Assembly: GCF_021390935.1 (NCBI RefSeq) | Contig: NZ_JAJPUI010000016.1 | Span: forward strand, 1 to 64,000 | Length of the DNA stretch: 64,000 bases | Reading direction: 5' to 3' | Origin: Streptomyces sp. CC228A | GTDB lineage: Bacteria > Actinomycetota > Actinomycetes > Streptomycetales > Streptomycetaceae | Shown here: one piece after another, positions 53,137 to 62,474 of the stretch | Numbering within the stretch: the stretch's first letter is position 1 | Layout: every line of letters begins with the position of its first letter | Position numbers and translations under genes: made by a program | Notes under the pieces: generated by a model | What the model saw: the letters and a program-made list of their open reading frames with translations, nothing else | Told to the model about the DNA's origin: nothing | Databases searched by the model: none

Positions 53137-54045
53137 TCACCGGCGGCGGAGCCGGATGGTGACGGGGCGGTGGTCGGAGGCGACGGGCCCGTCGCCGGGC
53201 GGCACAGGGCGGCCGCCGGGGGCGGCGGGCAGGCCGCCCGGAGCGGTGGGGCGGGTGCCGGGCGGGGCGGGCCGGGGGTCGAGGGTCCGGTACTCCGCGA
53301 GGTCGCCGGCCAGGGACGGGGAGAGCAGGAACAGGTCGATACGGCGCTCCGCGTCGCCCGGCGGCAGCAGCCCGCCGAACGTCGGCGAACGGTCCCCGCA
53401 CCGGGCGCCCGCGTCCACGAGCAGCGGGTCGTCCGGGTCGTCGCCGAGCAGCCGCCGCAGCGGCATCCGGTCGGCACGCCCCTCCGCGTCGAGCAGGTGG
53501 TCGTCCCGCCGGTGCCGGGGGGTGCGGCTCCAGTCCGGTTCCGGGTCGCCGGGCGGCACGCAGTTCGCGTCCATCGCCAAGACGAGCGGCGGCAGCGAGG
53601 GGTCCGCGTACCGGCGCAGGTGGTCGGACTCGACGCGCCGCCCGGTCGGGCTGAAGGGGTCCAGATGGGCGATGAGGAACCGCAGCGGCGTGCTCCGGCC
53701 CGGGAGCCGCAGCGTGACCAGGCCGTGGCCGTGCCAGTGGGCCAGTTCGTGCGGCTGCCGCTCCGTGCCGAGGTGCTCGATGTCGGGCTGCCAGAACACG
53801 GCCTGGTGGCAGCCGGTCTTCGCGGTGAACAGCTCGCCCTCCATGCCGAAGGCGGCCTTCGCGTCCTCGAAGAAGGCGCGGTCGTCGAGGTGCCAGCCCC
53901 AGCCCTCGGTCGTCATCAGGACCCTGGGCCGGTGGGCGGCGACCAGCGCGCACTGGGCGCGCCACCGCTCGTCGCGGCCGTCGAGCCGCTCGATGCCTGC
54001 TTCGTACAGGTTCCAGAACATCAGCAGGTCGCTGGTGGTGCTCAC
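53137..54045 (-). CDS. Endonuclease/exonuclease/phosphatase family protein
   Basis: 302-residue protein of the EEP superfamily. 'LMFWNLYEAGIERLD' begins the fold; 'VLMTTEGWGWHLDD' carries the usual metal-binding Glu; 'RFLIAHLDPFSPTGR' the His; 'LVLAMDANCVPPGDPE' the D-x-N pair; 'VASDHRPVTIRLRRR' the terminal D-H. The family includes DNases, sphingomyelinases and inositol phosphatases; inside this operon a phosphatase/phosphodiesterase role is likelier. GTG 54045 overlaps the O-methyltransferase stop by four bases. Confidence 0.8.
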   Translation of the reverse strand: MSTTSDLLMFWNLYEAGIERLDGRDERWRAQCALVAAHRPRVLMTTEGWGWHLDDRAFFEDAKAAFGMEGELFTAKTGCHQAVFWQPDIEHLGTERQPHELAHWHGHGLVTLRLPGRSTPLRFLIAHLDPFSPTGRRVESDHLRRYADPSLPPLVLAMDANCVPPGDPEPDWSRTPRHRRDDHLLDAEGRADRMPLRRLLGDDPDDPLLVDAGARCGDRSPTFGGLLPPGDAERRIDLFLLSPSLAGDLAEYRTLDPRPAPPGTRPTAPGGLPAAPGGRPVPPGDGPVASDHRPVTIRLRRR

Positions 54046-55037
54046 TTGAAGCCGACCACCATCGACTCGGGCCCGTCCAGGTGCTCGACGTACGTGTCGC
54101 GAAAGCCGGTGCGGCGCATCCACTCCCGGCACTGGGCGCCGGTGTAGTCGAAGCCGCCCGGGACCTCGGCGTGCATGATCAGGCTGAGGATCAGTCCGAC
54201 GGCGTTGCTGCGGCGCTCGTCGTCGATGAGCGTCTCGTACACGAGGACGGCGCCGCCGGGCGGGAGCGCCGCGTACGCCTTCTCCAGCAGCTGGAGCTTC
54301 TCTTCCTCGCCCCAGTTGTGCAGCACGTGGCCGAGCACGATCACATCGCCCCAGGGCAGCGGGTCGCGGAAGAAGTCGCCGGCCCAGAACTCGACGCGGT
54401 CGGCCACGCCGACGCGTGCGGTGTACGCCTCGAAGCCGGCCCGTGCGGGCGGCAGGTCGAAGCCGACGGCGGTCAGGTGGGGGTGGCGGCGCAGCAGCCA
54501 GGCGGGCAGGGCGCCCTCGGCGCAGCCCACGTCGACGAGGGTGCGGTAGCGGTCCCAGGGGAACTTCTCGGCGACGGCCCGGGCCGATCCGATGCTGAGC
54601 GCCGTCATGTCGCGCTGGAAGGCGCGTACGGAGTCCTCGGTGGCGTACGTCCCGGCGTAGAAGTCGCGCCCGTCGCGGGCGGCCCGGGCCGCCTCGCCGG
54701 TGCGGAGGACGGCCACGAGGTCGTCGGCGAGGCCGGCGCACTGGGTGAGGAAGCTGTCGCCGAGGTAGGTGGCGGGCTTGCCGGCGTCCAGGTACTCCTG
54801 GGCCTCCGGGGAGTTGGCGTACACGCCGCCGCTGCGGGACAGCAGGCCGAGGGCGACGAGGGCGTCGAGGAAGTCGGCGGCGGGCCCGGGGTGCAGGCCG
54901 ACGCGGGCGCGGAGCTCCGCCGCGGCGAGCGGCTCCTTGGCGAGGGCGGTGAACACGCCCAGTTCGACGGCGCTGAGCATGGTCTTGGTCTTCCAGTGCG
55001 CCCACATCAGGTCGGTGACGGGCTGTGGCGAGGTCAT
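54042..55037 (-). CDS. SAM-dependent O-methyltransferase
   Basis: 331-residue methyltransferase of the two-domain plant/polyketide O-methyltransferase class. An N-terminal winged-helix dimerisation domain ('KTMLSAVELGVFTALAKEPL') is followed by the SAM motif 'LVDVGCAEGALPAWLLRRHP' and 'VIVLGHVLHNWGEEEKLQLL', which contains the catalytic His position, and 'GGAVLVYETLIDDERRSNAV'. The hydroxyl acceptor is unknown. ATG 55037 overlaps the stop of the MFS gene as ATGA. Confidence 0.85.
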   Translation of the reverse strand: MTSPQPVTDLMWAHWKTKTMLSAVELGVFTALAKEPLAAAELRARVGLHPGPAADFLDALVALGLLSRSGGVYANSPEAQEYLDAGKPATYLGDSFLTQCAGLADDLVAVLRTGEAARAARDGRDFYAGTYATEDSVRAFQRDMTALSIGSARAVAEKFPWDRYRTLVDVGCAEGALPAWLLRRHPHLTAVGFDLPPARAGFEAYTARVGVADRVEFWAGDFFRDPLPWGDVIVLGHVLHNWGEEEKLQLLEKAYAALPPGGAVLVYETLIDDERRSNAVGLILSLIMHAEVPGGFDYTGAQCREWMRRTGFRDTYVEHLDGPESMVVGFK

Positions 55038-56397
55038 GCGGAGTGCTCCATCTCGTCGGTGTGTGCCGGGGAGGGGCGGGGGTGGGTCCCGGGTGCCGGG
55101 CCGGTCGCGCGCACGGCCGCCGCGAGGGCGGCGGCGGACGCCAGGGCCAGGCCGGCGAGGGCGAGCGGGACGGCGGCGGGCGGTGCGGGGCCGGTCAGCA
55201 GGGCCAGTGCGTAGGGCAGGGCGGCGCTGCCGGCGAGGTTCGCGGTCAGCAGCGCCCCGCTGATCCGCCGGGCGGTGTCCGGCAGGACCGTGACGGCCCA
55301 GGCGAGGAGCGTGGGGAACGCCCCTGCCAGGCACACCCCGGCCAGTCCGTAAGCGGCCGGGGCGTACGTCCCGGACGTGGCGGCGGCCAGTGCGGCGGCG
55401 CCCGCGAGCAGCGCCGCCAGGACCAGCGTCGCGCCGCCGACCCGCCCGGCCAGCGCGGGCAGCAGCAGCCGGCCCGCGGTGAGGCCGCCCCAGAACAGCG
55501 CGGCCAGCCGGGCGGCGTCCTCGGGCGCGTACCCGACCGCGGTCAGGTGCGTGGCCTCCAGTGCGCCGGTTCCGGCCTCGACGCCGGCGTACAGGAACGC
55601 GACGAGGGCGCAGGCCGCCAGTGGACCGGTCCGCGCCCACGCCCGCGCGGGCGCGGAGGGTGCCCGCCCGGACGGCGGTGCAGGCCCCGGGGGCCGCCCC
55701 GGCCTGGTGGGGCCCCGGGCGGGGCGGCTGCGCGGGGCGTGCCCGGGGCGGGCGGGGCTCCGGGCGGCGCGGGACCGGGCGCCGCGGGAGCGGCCGGCGG
55801 CCCTGCGGGGACGGGCGTCGGCGGGGGCTCGCCCGCCGCCTCCCGGAAGCGGTGGCAGCACAGGGACAGGGCGGCGGCCGCCCACAGCAGTTCCCGTACG
55901 GCGCCGGTCTCGCCGACGACCAGCGGGCCCGCCACGGCGCCGGCGCCGAACGCGGCGTGCAGGCCGTTGAGCAGCCGTACGCTCCGGGGTCCGCCGGAGC
56001 GGCCGAAGTACGTGTTGGCGTGCAGGATCAGGCCGCCGAAGCCCGCGCCCGCGACCAGCGCGCACACCGTGAGGACCCACCAGGCGGGGGCGGCGGCCAT
56101 GCCGGCGCACCCGGTGGAGAAGGCCGCGAGCAGCCACGCCACCGCCGGGCGCCCGCCGAGCCGCCGTTCCAGCAGGCCCGAGCCGAGGAGCGCGGCGAGC
56201 GCTCCGGCGTTGTAGGCGACGACGACCTCCGTGCCGCCGGCGTCCGCGGCGCCGGTCTGCGTCCCGTACGCGGCGCGCAGCAGCGGGAGCGCGGCGCCCA
56301 GCGCGGCGGTGACGGCGCCGAGCAGCACGGACAGCGCCAGGCCGGCCGCGACGGTGGCCCGGTGGGTGCCGTCGCGGCGGGCGCGCGGGGCGCTCAC
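55034..56397 (-). pseudogene. MFS transporter, frameshifted in the central loop
   Basis: About 454 residues in two frames. The first six helices ('GLALSVLLGAVTAALGAALP', 'VVAYNAGALAALLGSGLLER') are in one frame, the last six ('ACALVAFLYAGVEAGTGALE', 'LAALFWGGLTAGRLLLPALA') in another, joined in the Pro/Gly-rich cytoplasmic loop between about 55650 and 55800. One missing base explains the shift. The corrected gene begins GTG 56397 (GTGA overlap upstream) and ends at 55034 (ATGA overlap downstream). It resembles FucP-like sugar/drug transporters and is the likely exporter of the operon. Confidence 0.75.
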
Positions 56398-57031
56398 CGC
56401 CGGTCTGGCAGCGCGGACGGCACGTACTGCGGTGCCGTGAACGCCGCCGTGCAGGCGTCGGAGAAGGGCGCCTGGGCGAACAGCCCGAGGCGTAGGTCCT
56501 GTTCGCCGTCCGCGGCCACGCCGGTGAAGGTGCGGACGAACCGCCAGTCCTCGTCGGGGCGCTCCCGGCAGAACACGGCGTGGCGCGCGGCCTCCCGGGT
56601 GACGAGCAGGTCGGCGCGCGGCCCGGACAGCGCGGGGCCGAGGGCCTCGTCCGACACGGGTCGCGAGACGACGGTGACCACGGCCCAGCCGCCGGCGCGG
56701 GTGCGCTCCACGCACGCCTTGAACCAGCCGTCCGCGCCGTGCACCGCGATGCCGCCCGCGTCGCCGAAGGCGTGTCCGTCGACGGTGATCCGGGTCCACG
56801 CGGTGTGGTCGCCGGTGACGGTGCGGCTCAGCAGTGGCACGCCGCCCGCCTCGTAGGCCCCGGGCATCGAGAAGAGGTCGGCGCCGCGGGCCGCGCGGAC
56901 GGCCAGTTCGGCGGTGCGCCGTACGGGCGCGGTACCGGGTCCTCGAACCGCCACGCCGGGTCGTCGAAGGCGAGGGTGCGGGCCGCCGCGCCGCCCGCCG
57001 CGCGCCCCGCGGCGGTTCCGGTGCGCGTCAC
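56394..57031 (-). pseudogene. DUF1349 domain protein, frameshifted near the N-terminus
   Basis: About 212 residues with the concanavalin-like DUF1349 fold ('ADLFSMPGAYEAGGVPLLSR', 'WFKACVERTRAGGWAVVTVV', 'FVRTFTGVAADGEQDLRLGL'). The first 32 codons are in a different frame; one C added to the CCC run (plus-strand GGG at 56937-56939) joins them to read 'AWRFEDPGTAPVRRTAELAV'. The corrected gene starts at GTG 57031, overlapping the SDR stop as GTGA. Function of the domain is unknown; related proteins bind or modify carbohydrates. Confidence 0.7.
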
Positions 57032-57891
57032 GGCGCCGTCATCCCGCCGTCGACGCTGACGGCCTGGCCGGTGACGCGGGGCGCCGACGCCAAGTACAGC
57101 ACGAGGCCGGCGATGTCCTCGGGGGTCTGGAACTCCCGCTGCGGGATCATCGTCCGCATGCGCTCCCAGCAGGCGTCCTCGGACTCGCCGGGGCGGGTGA
57201 ACTCCGCCAGCAGGTAGCGCCACATGTTGGACCGCACGATGCCCGGGCAGACGGCGTTGACGCGGATGTTCTCCTTGGCGACCTCCTGGGCGAGGGCGGC
57301 GGTGAAGCCGACGACGCCGAACTTCGCGGCGCAGTAGTGCGCGACCTTGGCGAAGCCGGTGCGCCCCGAGACGGACGAGAAGTTGACGATGGACCCGCCG
57401 CCGGAGGCGCGCAGCAGCGGCAGCGCCTCGCGGGAGGACAGGAACACGCCGTCGAGGTTGCCGGAGACGACCTGGCGGAACTCGGCCAGCTCCATGCGCT
57501 CCACGGGGCTGACGTGGGTCACCCCGAAGGCGTTGACGACCGTGTCGAGGCGGCCGTGCCCGTCGGCGATGCCCCGGTAGAGGGCGCGGACGTCGTCCTC
57601 GTCGGTGGCGTCGGCGCGGGCGGCGGTGACGGAGAGGCCCTTGCCGCCGAGGGTGCCGGCGAGTGCGCGGGCCTCGGCGAAGCCGGTGGTCGCGGTGGAG
57701 CGGTAGTGGTTGTATGCCGAGGGCAGCCGGTCGGTGTCGGCGGCGACGACGTGGGCGCCGCGCCGGGCGAATCCCTCCACGACGGCTGCGCCGATGCCCC
57801 GGCCGCCGCCGATGACGAGCACCACGCGCCCGGTGAGGTCGTCGGCGGGTTCGGCCGGCCGGGGCAGGCCGGTGGTGTGCGTCCGGGTCAT
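57028..57891 (-). CDS. SDR family oxidoreductase
   Basis: 287-residue NAD(P)-dependent dehydrogenase. Cofactor loop 'VVLVIGGGRGIGAAVVEGFA', an acidic residue after the second strand ('VVAADTDRL') suggesting NAD, catalytic Ser in 'GSIVNFSSVSGRTGF' and Tyr-x3-Lys in 'AHYCAAKFGVVG'. The insertion 'RLPSAYNHYRSTATTGFAEA' fits the mycofactocin-like or sugar-alcohol dehydrogenase types. ATG 57891 overlaps the glycosyltransferase stop as ATGA. Probably oxidises or reduces a sugar or polyol hydroxyl of the pathway. Confidence 0.85.
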   Translation of the reverse strand: MTRTHTTGLPRPAEPADDLTGRVVLVIGGGRGIGAAVVEGFARRGAHVVAADTDRLPSAYNHYRSTATTGFAEARALAGTLGGKGLSVTAARADATDEDDVRALYRGIADGHGRLDTVVNAFGVTHVSPVERMELAEFRQVVSGNLDGVFLSSREALPLLRASGGGSIVNFSSVSGRTGFAKVAHYCAAKFGVVGFTAALAQEVAKENIRVNAVCPGIVRSNMWRYLLAEFTRPGESEDACWERMRTMIPQREFQTPEDIAGLVLYLASAPRVTGQAVSVDGGMTAP

Positions 57892-59275
57892 GCGGTGCCT
57901 CCTGTGGTGGTGCGCGCGCCGGCGGGTGCGGGCGCGAGGGTGTAGGGCAGCGGGGGCAGGACGAGTGCGTCCAGGAGCCGGGGAAGGCCCGGTAGTCCGC
58001 GAGGTTGCGCGCGGGGGCGTCCACGATGCGCCGCAGGGCCGGGTCGTCGTGCCCGGTGCGGGCGGCGTGCGCGTCGAGCGCCGCGTGGACGGCCCGGTCG
58101 CGGCGCTGGAAGAAGTCGAGGAACAGGCGGGTGGCGGCCGCCGCCGGGTCCTCGCCGGTTCCGGGCGCGGTGCGCGGGGCGACGCGGACGGCGTCGGGGA
58201 GGGTGCGGTCGTGGTCGGGCGCCGCGCCCGGGGGGTCGCCGCGGAGGGCGCTCAGGAACGCCTCGTCGGTGTAGGGCGCCTCGGAGCGCAGCGAGGCGGG
58301 CGCGAAGTCCCGGGTGAGGAGCTTCTCGGTGAGGGCGTCCTCGTCGACGCGGCCGAGCGGTCCCACGCGGCTCATGTCGAAGGCGCCGCCGGTGTCGAGG
58401 GCCGTGGGGACGAGGTTGCGGGCGGGCAGCAGCTCCACCGCCGGTCCGACGCCGGCGGCGAGGACCGGTACGCCGTGGGCCAGGGCCTCCAGGACGACGC
58501 GGCCGAGGGTCTCCCGGGACGCGGTGCTCGGGAAGAGCAGCACGTCGATCGCGTCGAAGAACGCGGCGAGGCGCTGCTGCGGCCAGATGCCCTCCAGGCG
58601 TACGGCGTCGGCGGCGGCCGGGTCGCCTCCGGCGCGCAGCGCGGCGCGCACGGCGTCCGGTTCCCAGCGCGGGTCGTTGGGCTTGCCCGCGCAGAGGAGG
58701 CTGACGCGTCCGCCCGTCTCCCGGTGGCATCGGGCGAACACCGACAGGACCTGGTCGACGTTCTTCGCCAGGGACAGCGCCCCGAGGTAGCCGATCCGCA
58801 GGTGCCGCCCGGGCGCCGGTACGGGCCGGGGCGGGCGGCGCGGCAGGCGGTCCAGCATGGGGTAGGCGACGGCGGAGCCCGCCTCGGTGACGGAGCGGAA
58901 GTTGCGGAGGAACAGCCGGCGCGTGCAGGCGGTGGGGAACAGGGCGAGGTCGCCGGGCCGGACGAGGGGCGCGCACAGCTCCTCCTGGGCCCAGTAGCCG
59001 GACCACAGGGCGGTGTGCACCTCGCGGACGATCCGGTAGTCGCCGCCGTGCCGCTCCCGCCAGTGGTGGTAGAGGAAGGCGTACGGCCCGGAGCCCGCGT
59101 ACACGACGTCGCCGGCGCCCGCGCGGGCGACGCTGCCGGGGCCGGTGGTCAGGTCGTGGAGGGCGGCGGAGGTCCGACGGGTCAGCAGGTCCGCCATCTC
59201 GCGGTGCATCAGGACCGCGCCGTCGACGATGCCGTCGGTGTCCGGCGCGCGGTAGTCATGCGTGTGCAGGCGCAT
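57888..59275 (-). pseudogene. GT4-like glycosyltransferase, frameshifted near the C-terminus
   Basis: About 462 residues. The Rossmann-like C-terminal half has 'LRIGYLGALSLAKNVDQVLS', 'LLCAGKPNDPRW' and the donor-binding 'LLFPSTASRETLGRVVLEAL' with 'AHGVPVLAAGVGPAVELLPA', all typical of GT4. Near the end the frame breaks at the G4 run 57980-57983; one added base restores 'FPRLLDALVLPPLPYTLAPA' and a stop overlapping the SDR start as ATGA. ATG 59275 lies inside the transketolase gene end (20-base overlap). Likely still functional if the break is an assembly error. Confidence 0.78.
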
Positions 59276-61037
59276 GCCCGGCCTCCCTGCCCTCCGGCAG
59301 CCCGGCGAGCCGCTCCCGCAGCATGGGCACGCTCATGCCGTGCAGCGGCAGTTGGCGGGCGTGCACGCGGTTGTCGATGTCGCGGCGCACCGCGTGCACC
59401 TCGACGGGCAGCAGGTGCCGGGCGCGCAGCCGCTCGCCGAAGCCGCCGTCGGCGCCGTTGTACTCGACGCTCAGGATCCGCCGGCAGCCGGACAGCACGG
59501 CCAGCACGGAGGGGTCCAGTTCGGGGGTGAGCGCCGCGCAGTGCAGGTGCGGCAGGCCGAGGTCGCGGTTGGCCTCGGCCGTGAGCACGCTCGCGTAGCC
59601 GAAGGTGACGACGGCCGCGGCCGGTGGCGCGTCGCCCGGCGGGGTGAGCCACACGCCCCCGTCGATGTCGTCGGCGCAGTCGGCGGGCGGCGGGTCGAAC
59701 GCCGCGTCGACCATGCTGACGGCGTGGGTGGTGGCGGGGTCCCGGGCGAGGCGGTCCAGGCAGGCGGCGAACTCCGCTTCGGTGACCGGCTCGTACACGC
59801 GGGTGTGGAGCAGCAGGCCCAGCAGGTTCGCGGCGTTGTGCGCGCCGCCCCAGGCGCCCCAGCTGCGGCCCGCGAGGACGAGCAGGTTCCGTACCCCGGT
59901 GGTCGCTTCGGTGAGCATGCTGAGGGAGTCCATGTAGTACATGGCGTCGGTGGCGACGACCTTGAGGGTGTCGTCGGGGAGCGAGAGGGTCATGCCGACG
60001 GTGAGGGTCTCGGCGAGTCCGGTGTTGGTGTACGGCACGTGGCCGCGCAGTCCGAACCGGGCTGCCATGTCGGCGGTGAAGACGGCCGGTTCGCGTCCGG
60101 TGCGCTGCCGGTGCGCCGCGAGCATCCGCCCGGTGGCGGAGGCGAAGGAGGCCCGTGCCGGGGCGGGGGCCGCGCCGGGGACCGGGGCCGGCTTGAAGCT
60201 GTGGTCGCCCTTGCGGGTCCTGCACACCAGGACGCCGGGGCCGGGCACCGCCAGCAGCGCCCCGAGGGCCGCCTCGACGGCCCAGGGGTCGCGGCCGTCG
60301 GCCTCGACGAGGCGGCCCAGGTAGGCGGCCAGGTAGCCGGTGTTGACGGGTTTGGCCAGCGGCTCGATGCCCTTGGCGTTGGCGTCGACGACGAGGACCA
60401 GGTTGGTGAGCCCGGCGTCGTGGGCGAAGCGCAGCGCCTCGAAGGCGGCGCCCTCGTGGAGTTCGCCGTCCCCGGCGAGGCACACGACCTTGCGGTCCTC
60501 GCCGCGCCGGGTCAGCTCCCACGCCAGGCTGACGGCCTGGGCGACGCCGACGCCGAGGCTGTAGCGCATGGTGTTGCGGAAGCCGAGGTCGCGGTGGACG
60601 ACTCCGGTGAGGCCGCCCTGGTGGAGCGTGGCCAGCGGCGTGAACGGCCATGTGCCGCGGACGTAGTGCTCGGCGTAGAAGGCGGGGGCGATGTGGCCGC
60701 GTCCCACGATCAGGTCGGCCGGTCCTCCCCGGCCGTCGTCTTCGGCGAGGCCGAGGGCGAAGCAGGCCCGCACGAGGGGAAGCGACGACAGGTTGCTCTG
60801 GAGGTTCCCCGAGCCGGCGATCTCGTGCATGCGCAGCAGGACGTCGGCGCTGTCGGTGTAGAGCCGCTCCGGGACCTGGGCGGCGAGCTTGCGCAGAGCG
60901 TCGGGGAGGGGGCCCTCGCCGTGGCCGCCGTGCTCCAGCTCGGCGAGTTCGCGGTGGACGACGGCCCGCTCGGCGGGGGTCAGCCGGGGCAGCGCCTCGC
61001 GGGCGGGCCCGGCGAAGCGGTCGAGCAGGGCGTTCAC
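59256..61037 (-). CDS. Transketolase-like thiamine diphosphate enzyme
   Basis: 593-residue enzyme with transketolase domain order in one chain. The ThDP-binding half has 'KVVCLAGDGELHEGAAFEAL' (GDG motif) followed by 'NLVLVVDANAKGIEPL'; the pyrimidine-binding half has 'PYTNTGLAETLTVGMTLSLP' (cofactor-activating Glu) and 'VVATDAMYYMDSLSMLTEAT'; a C-terminal domain follows. It is shorter than standard transketolases (about 660-700). It would move or add a two-carbon ketol unit. GTG 61037 overlaps the aminotransferase stop as GTGA. Confidence 0.88.
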   Translation of the reverse strand: MNALLDRFAGPAREALPRLTPAERAVVHRELAELEHGGHGEGPLPDALRKLAAQVPERLYTDSADVLLRMHEIAGSGNLQSNLSSLPLVRACFALGLAEDDGRGGPADLIVGRGHIAPAFYAEHYVRGTWPFTPLATLHQGGLTGVVHRDLGFRNTMRYSLGVGVAQAVSLAWELTRRGEDRKVVCLAGDGELHEGAAFEALRFAHDAGLTNLVLVVDANAKGIEPLAKPVNTGYLAAYLGRLVEADGRDPWAVEAALGALLAVPGPGVLVCRTRKGDHSFKPAPVPGAAPAPARASFASATGRMLAAHRQRTGREPAVFTADMAARFGLRGHVPYTNTGLAETLTVGMTLSLPDDTLKVVATDAMYYMDSLSMLTEATTGVRNLLVLAGRSWGAWGGAHNAANLLGLLLHTRVYEPVTEAEFAACLDRLARDPATTHAVSMVDAAFDPPPADCADDIDGGVWLTPPGDAPPAAAVVTFGYASVLTAEANRDLGLPHLHCAALTPELDPSVLAVLSGCRRILSVEYNGADGGFGERLRARHLLPVEVHAVRRDIDNRVHARQLPLHGMSVPMLRERLAGLPEGREAGHAPAHA

Positions 61038-62359
61038 CGGTCGGCCCCGCAGACCTCGTCGAGGGCTTCGCCGAGCACCTGGACGATCTCGTCGGCCTCG
61101 GCGGTCGTCGTGACGAACGCGGGCGCGAGGACCACCCAGTCGTCCTGGCCCCGGATGATGAGGCCGCGCCGCAGGCAGGCGGACGCGACCCGCTCCCCGA
61201 CGCGCTCGCCGCCGCCGGACAGCTTCACCCCGTACAGGAGCCCGACGGCGCGCAGCGTGCCGCGTGCTCCGACGGTGTCGCGCAGGCGGGGTTCGGTGTA
61301 CGCGGCGAGCGCGCGGATCCGGTCGGGGAACCCGCCCTCGCGGAACAGGGTGACGGCGGCGAGCCCGGCGGCGGACGCCAGCGGGTTCGCGGCGTACGTG
61401 TGGGACGGCGCGAACGACACCGGGCCGCCCGGCTCGCCGAGTACGGCGGCGACGTGCTCGGCCATCAGGACGGCGGCCAGCGGGGCATAGCCGCCGGAGA
61501 CGCCCTTGCCGACGCACAGGATGTCCGGGGTCACGCCGAAGGTCTGCGCGGCGAAGGGCCGGCCGGTGCGGCCGAAGCCGGTGACGATCTCGTCGAAGAC
61601 CAGCAGGACGCCGTGCCGGTCGCAGACCTCCCGTACCCGGGCGAGGTAGTCGGCGGAGGGGATGGCCATGCCGCGCAGGTGGATGACGGGTTCCATGACG
61701 AGGGCGGCGACGGAGTCGGGGCCCTCCGCTTCGATGGTCCGCTCGATCATGGCGGCGGCGAGGGCGCCCGACTGCTCGGCCGGCACGTCCCAGAAGGCCT
61801 CCAGGCAGTCCGGCGGCCAGACGTGCACGACGCCGGGCAGCCCGGGCCCGAAGCGGGTGACGTCGGGCCGTCCGGTGAGGGACAGGGAGCCGAAGGTGGC
61901 GCCGTGGTAGCCGTGGTAGTAACTGAGGATCTTCACCTTGCCGGGGTTGCCGTGGGCGCGGTGGTGGAGGCGGGCCAGGCGCACGGCGGCCTCGATGCTC
62001 TCGGAGCCTCCGTTGACGAGCTTGGCCGCGGTGATGCCGGGCGGTGCCAGGTCGACGAGGGCGCGGGCGAGGTCGAGGGCGGCCCGGTTGGTGCCGTGCA
62101 GGGGCGGGTTGAAGGGCAGGGTGCGCAGCTGGTCGGTGACGGCCTGGACGATGGGTTCGCAGTCGTAGCCGAAGCAGGTGACGAACACTCCGGACAGGGC
62201 GTCGAGGTAGCTGCGGCCCGTGGCGTCGGTGAGGCGGACGCCCTTGCCGGACTCGAAGAGCAGGGCCTCGGCGGAGTGCGGCACCTCGAAGCAGAAGGCG
62301 GACAGGTCGGACGGCCAGGGGGATCGCGGGGCCGTGGCGGCGTGCTGGTGCGTGGTCAT
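61034..62359 (-). CDS. Class III PLP-dependent aminotransferase
   Basis: 441-residue fold-type I aminotransferase. Cofactor and lysine sites: 'KLVNGGSESIEAAVRLARLH', 'SYYHGYHGATFGSLSLTG', 'LLVFDEIVTGFGRTGRPFAA' (Asp to the pyridine N) and the Schiff-base Lys in 'ILCVGKGVSGGYAPLAAVL'. Class III members act on distal amino or keto groups, including amino sugars and aminopolyols. Together with the transketolase next to it, a ketose or keto-polyol amination is plausible. ATG 62359 after AAGGAGCG. Confidence 0.9.
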   Translation of the reverse strand: MTTHQHAATAPRSPWPSDLSAFCFEVPHSAEALLFESGKGVRLTDATGRSYLDALSGVFVTCFGYDCEPIVQAVTDQLRTLPFNPPLHGTNRAALDLARALVDLAPPGITAAKLVNGGSESIEAAVRLARLHHRAHGNPGKVKILSYYHGYHGATFGSLSLTGRPDVTRFGPGLPGVVHVWPPDCLEAFWDVPAEQSGALAAAMIERTIEAEGPDSVAALVMEPVIHLRGMAIPSADYLARVREVCDRHGVLLVFDEIVTGFGRTGRPFAAQTFGVTPDILCVGKGVSGGYAPLAAVLMAEHVAAVLGEPGGPVSFAPSHTYAANPLASAAGLAAVTLFREGGFPDRIRALAAYTEPRLRDTVGARGTLRAVGLLYGVKLSGGGERVGERVASACLRRGLIIRGQDDWVVLAPAFVTTTAEADEIVQVLGEALDEVCGADR

Positions 62360-62474
62360 GGGGCGCTCCTTGCGGGCGTGGGTGGGTGGATGGGTGGGGC
62401 GGGGGGGATGGTGCGCGCCGGCGGGCGTGGGCGGTGGGAGGGGCGGAAGGCCGGTGGTGGCGTCCGGTGCGCGG

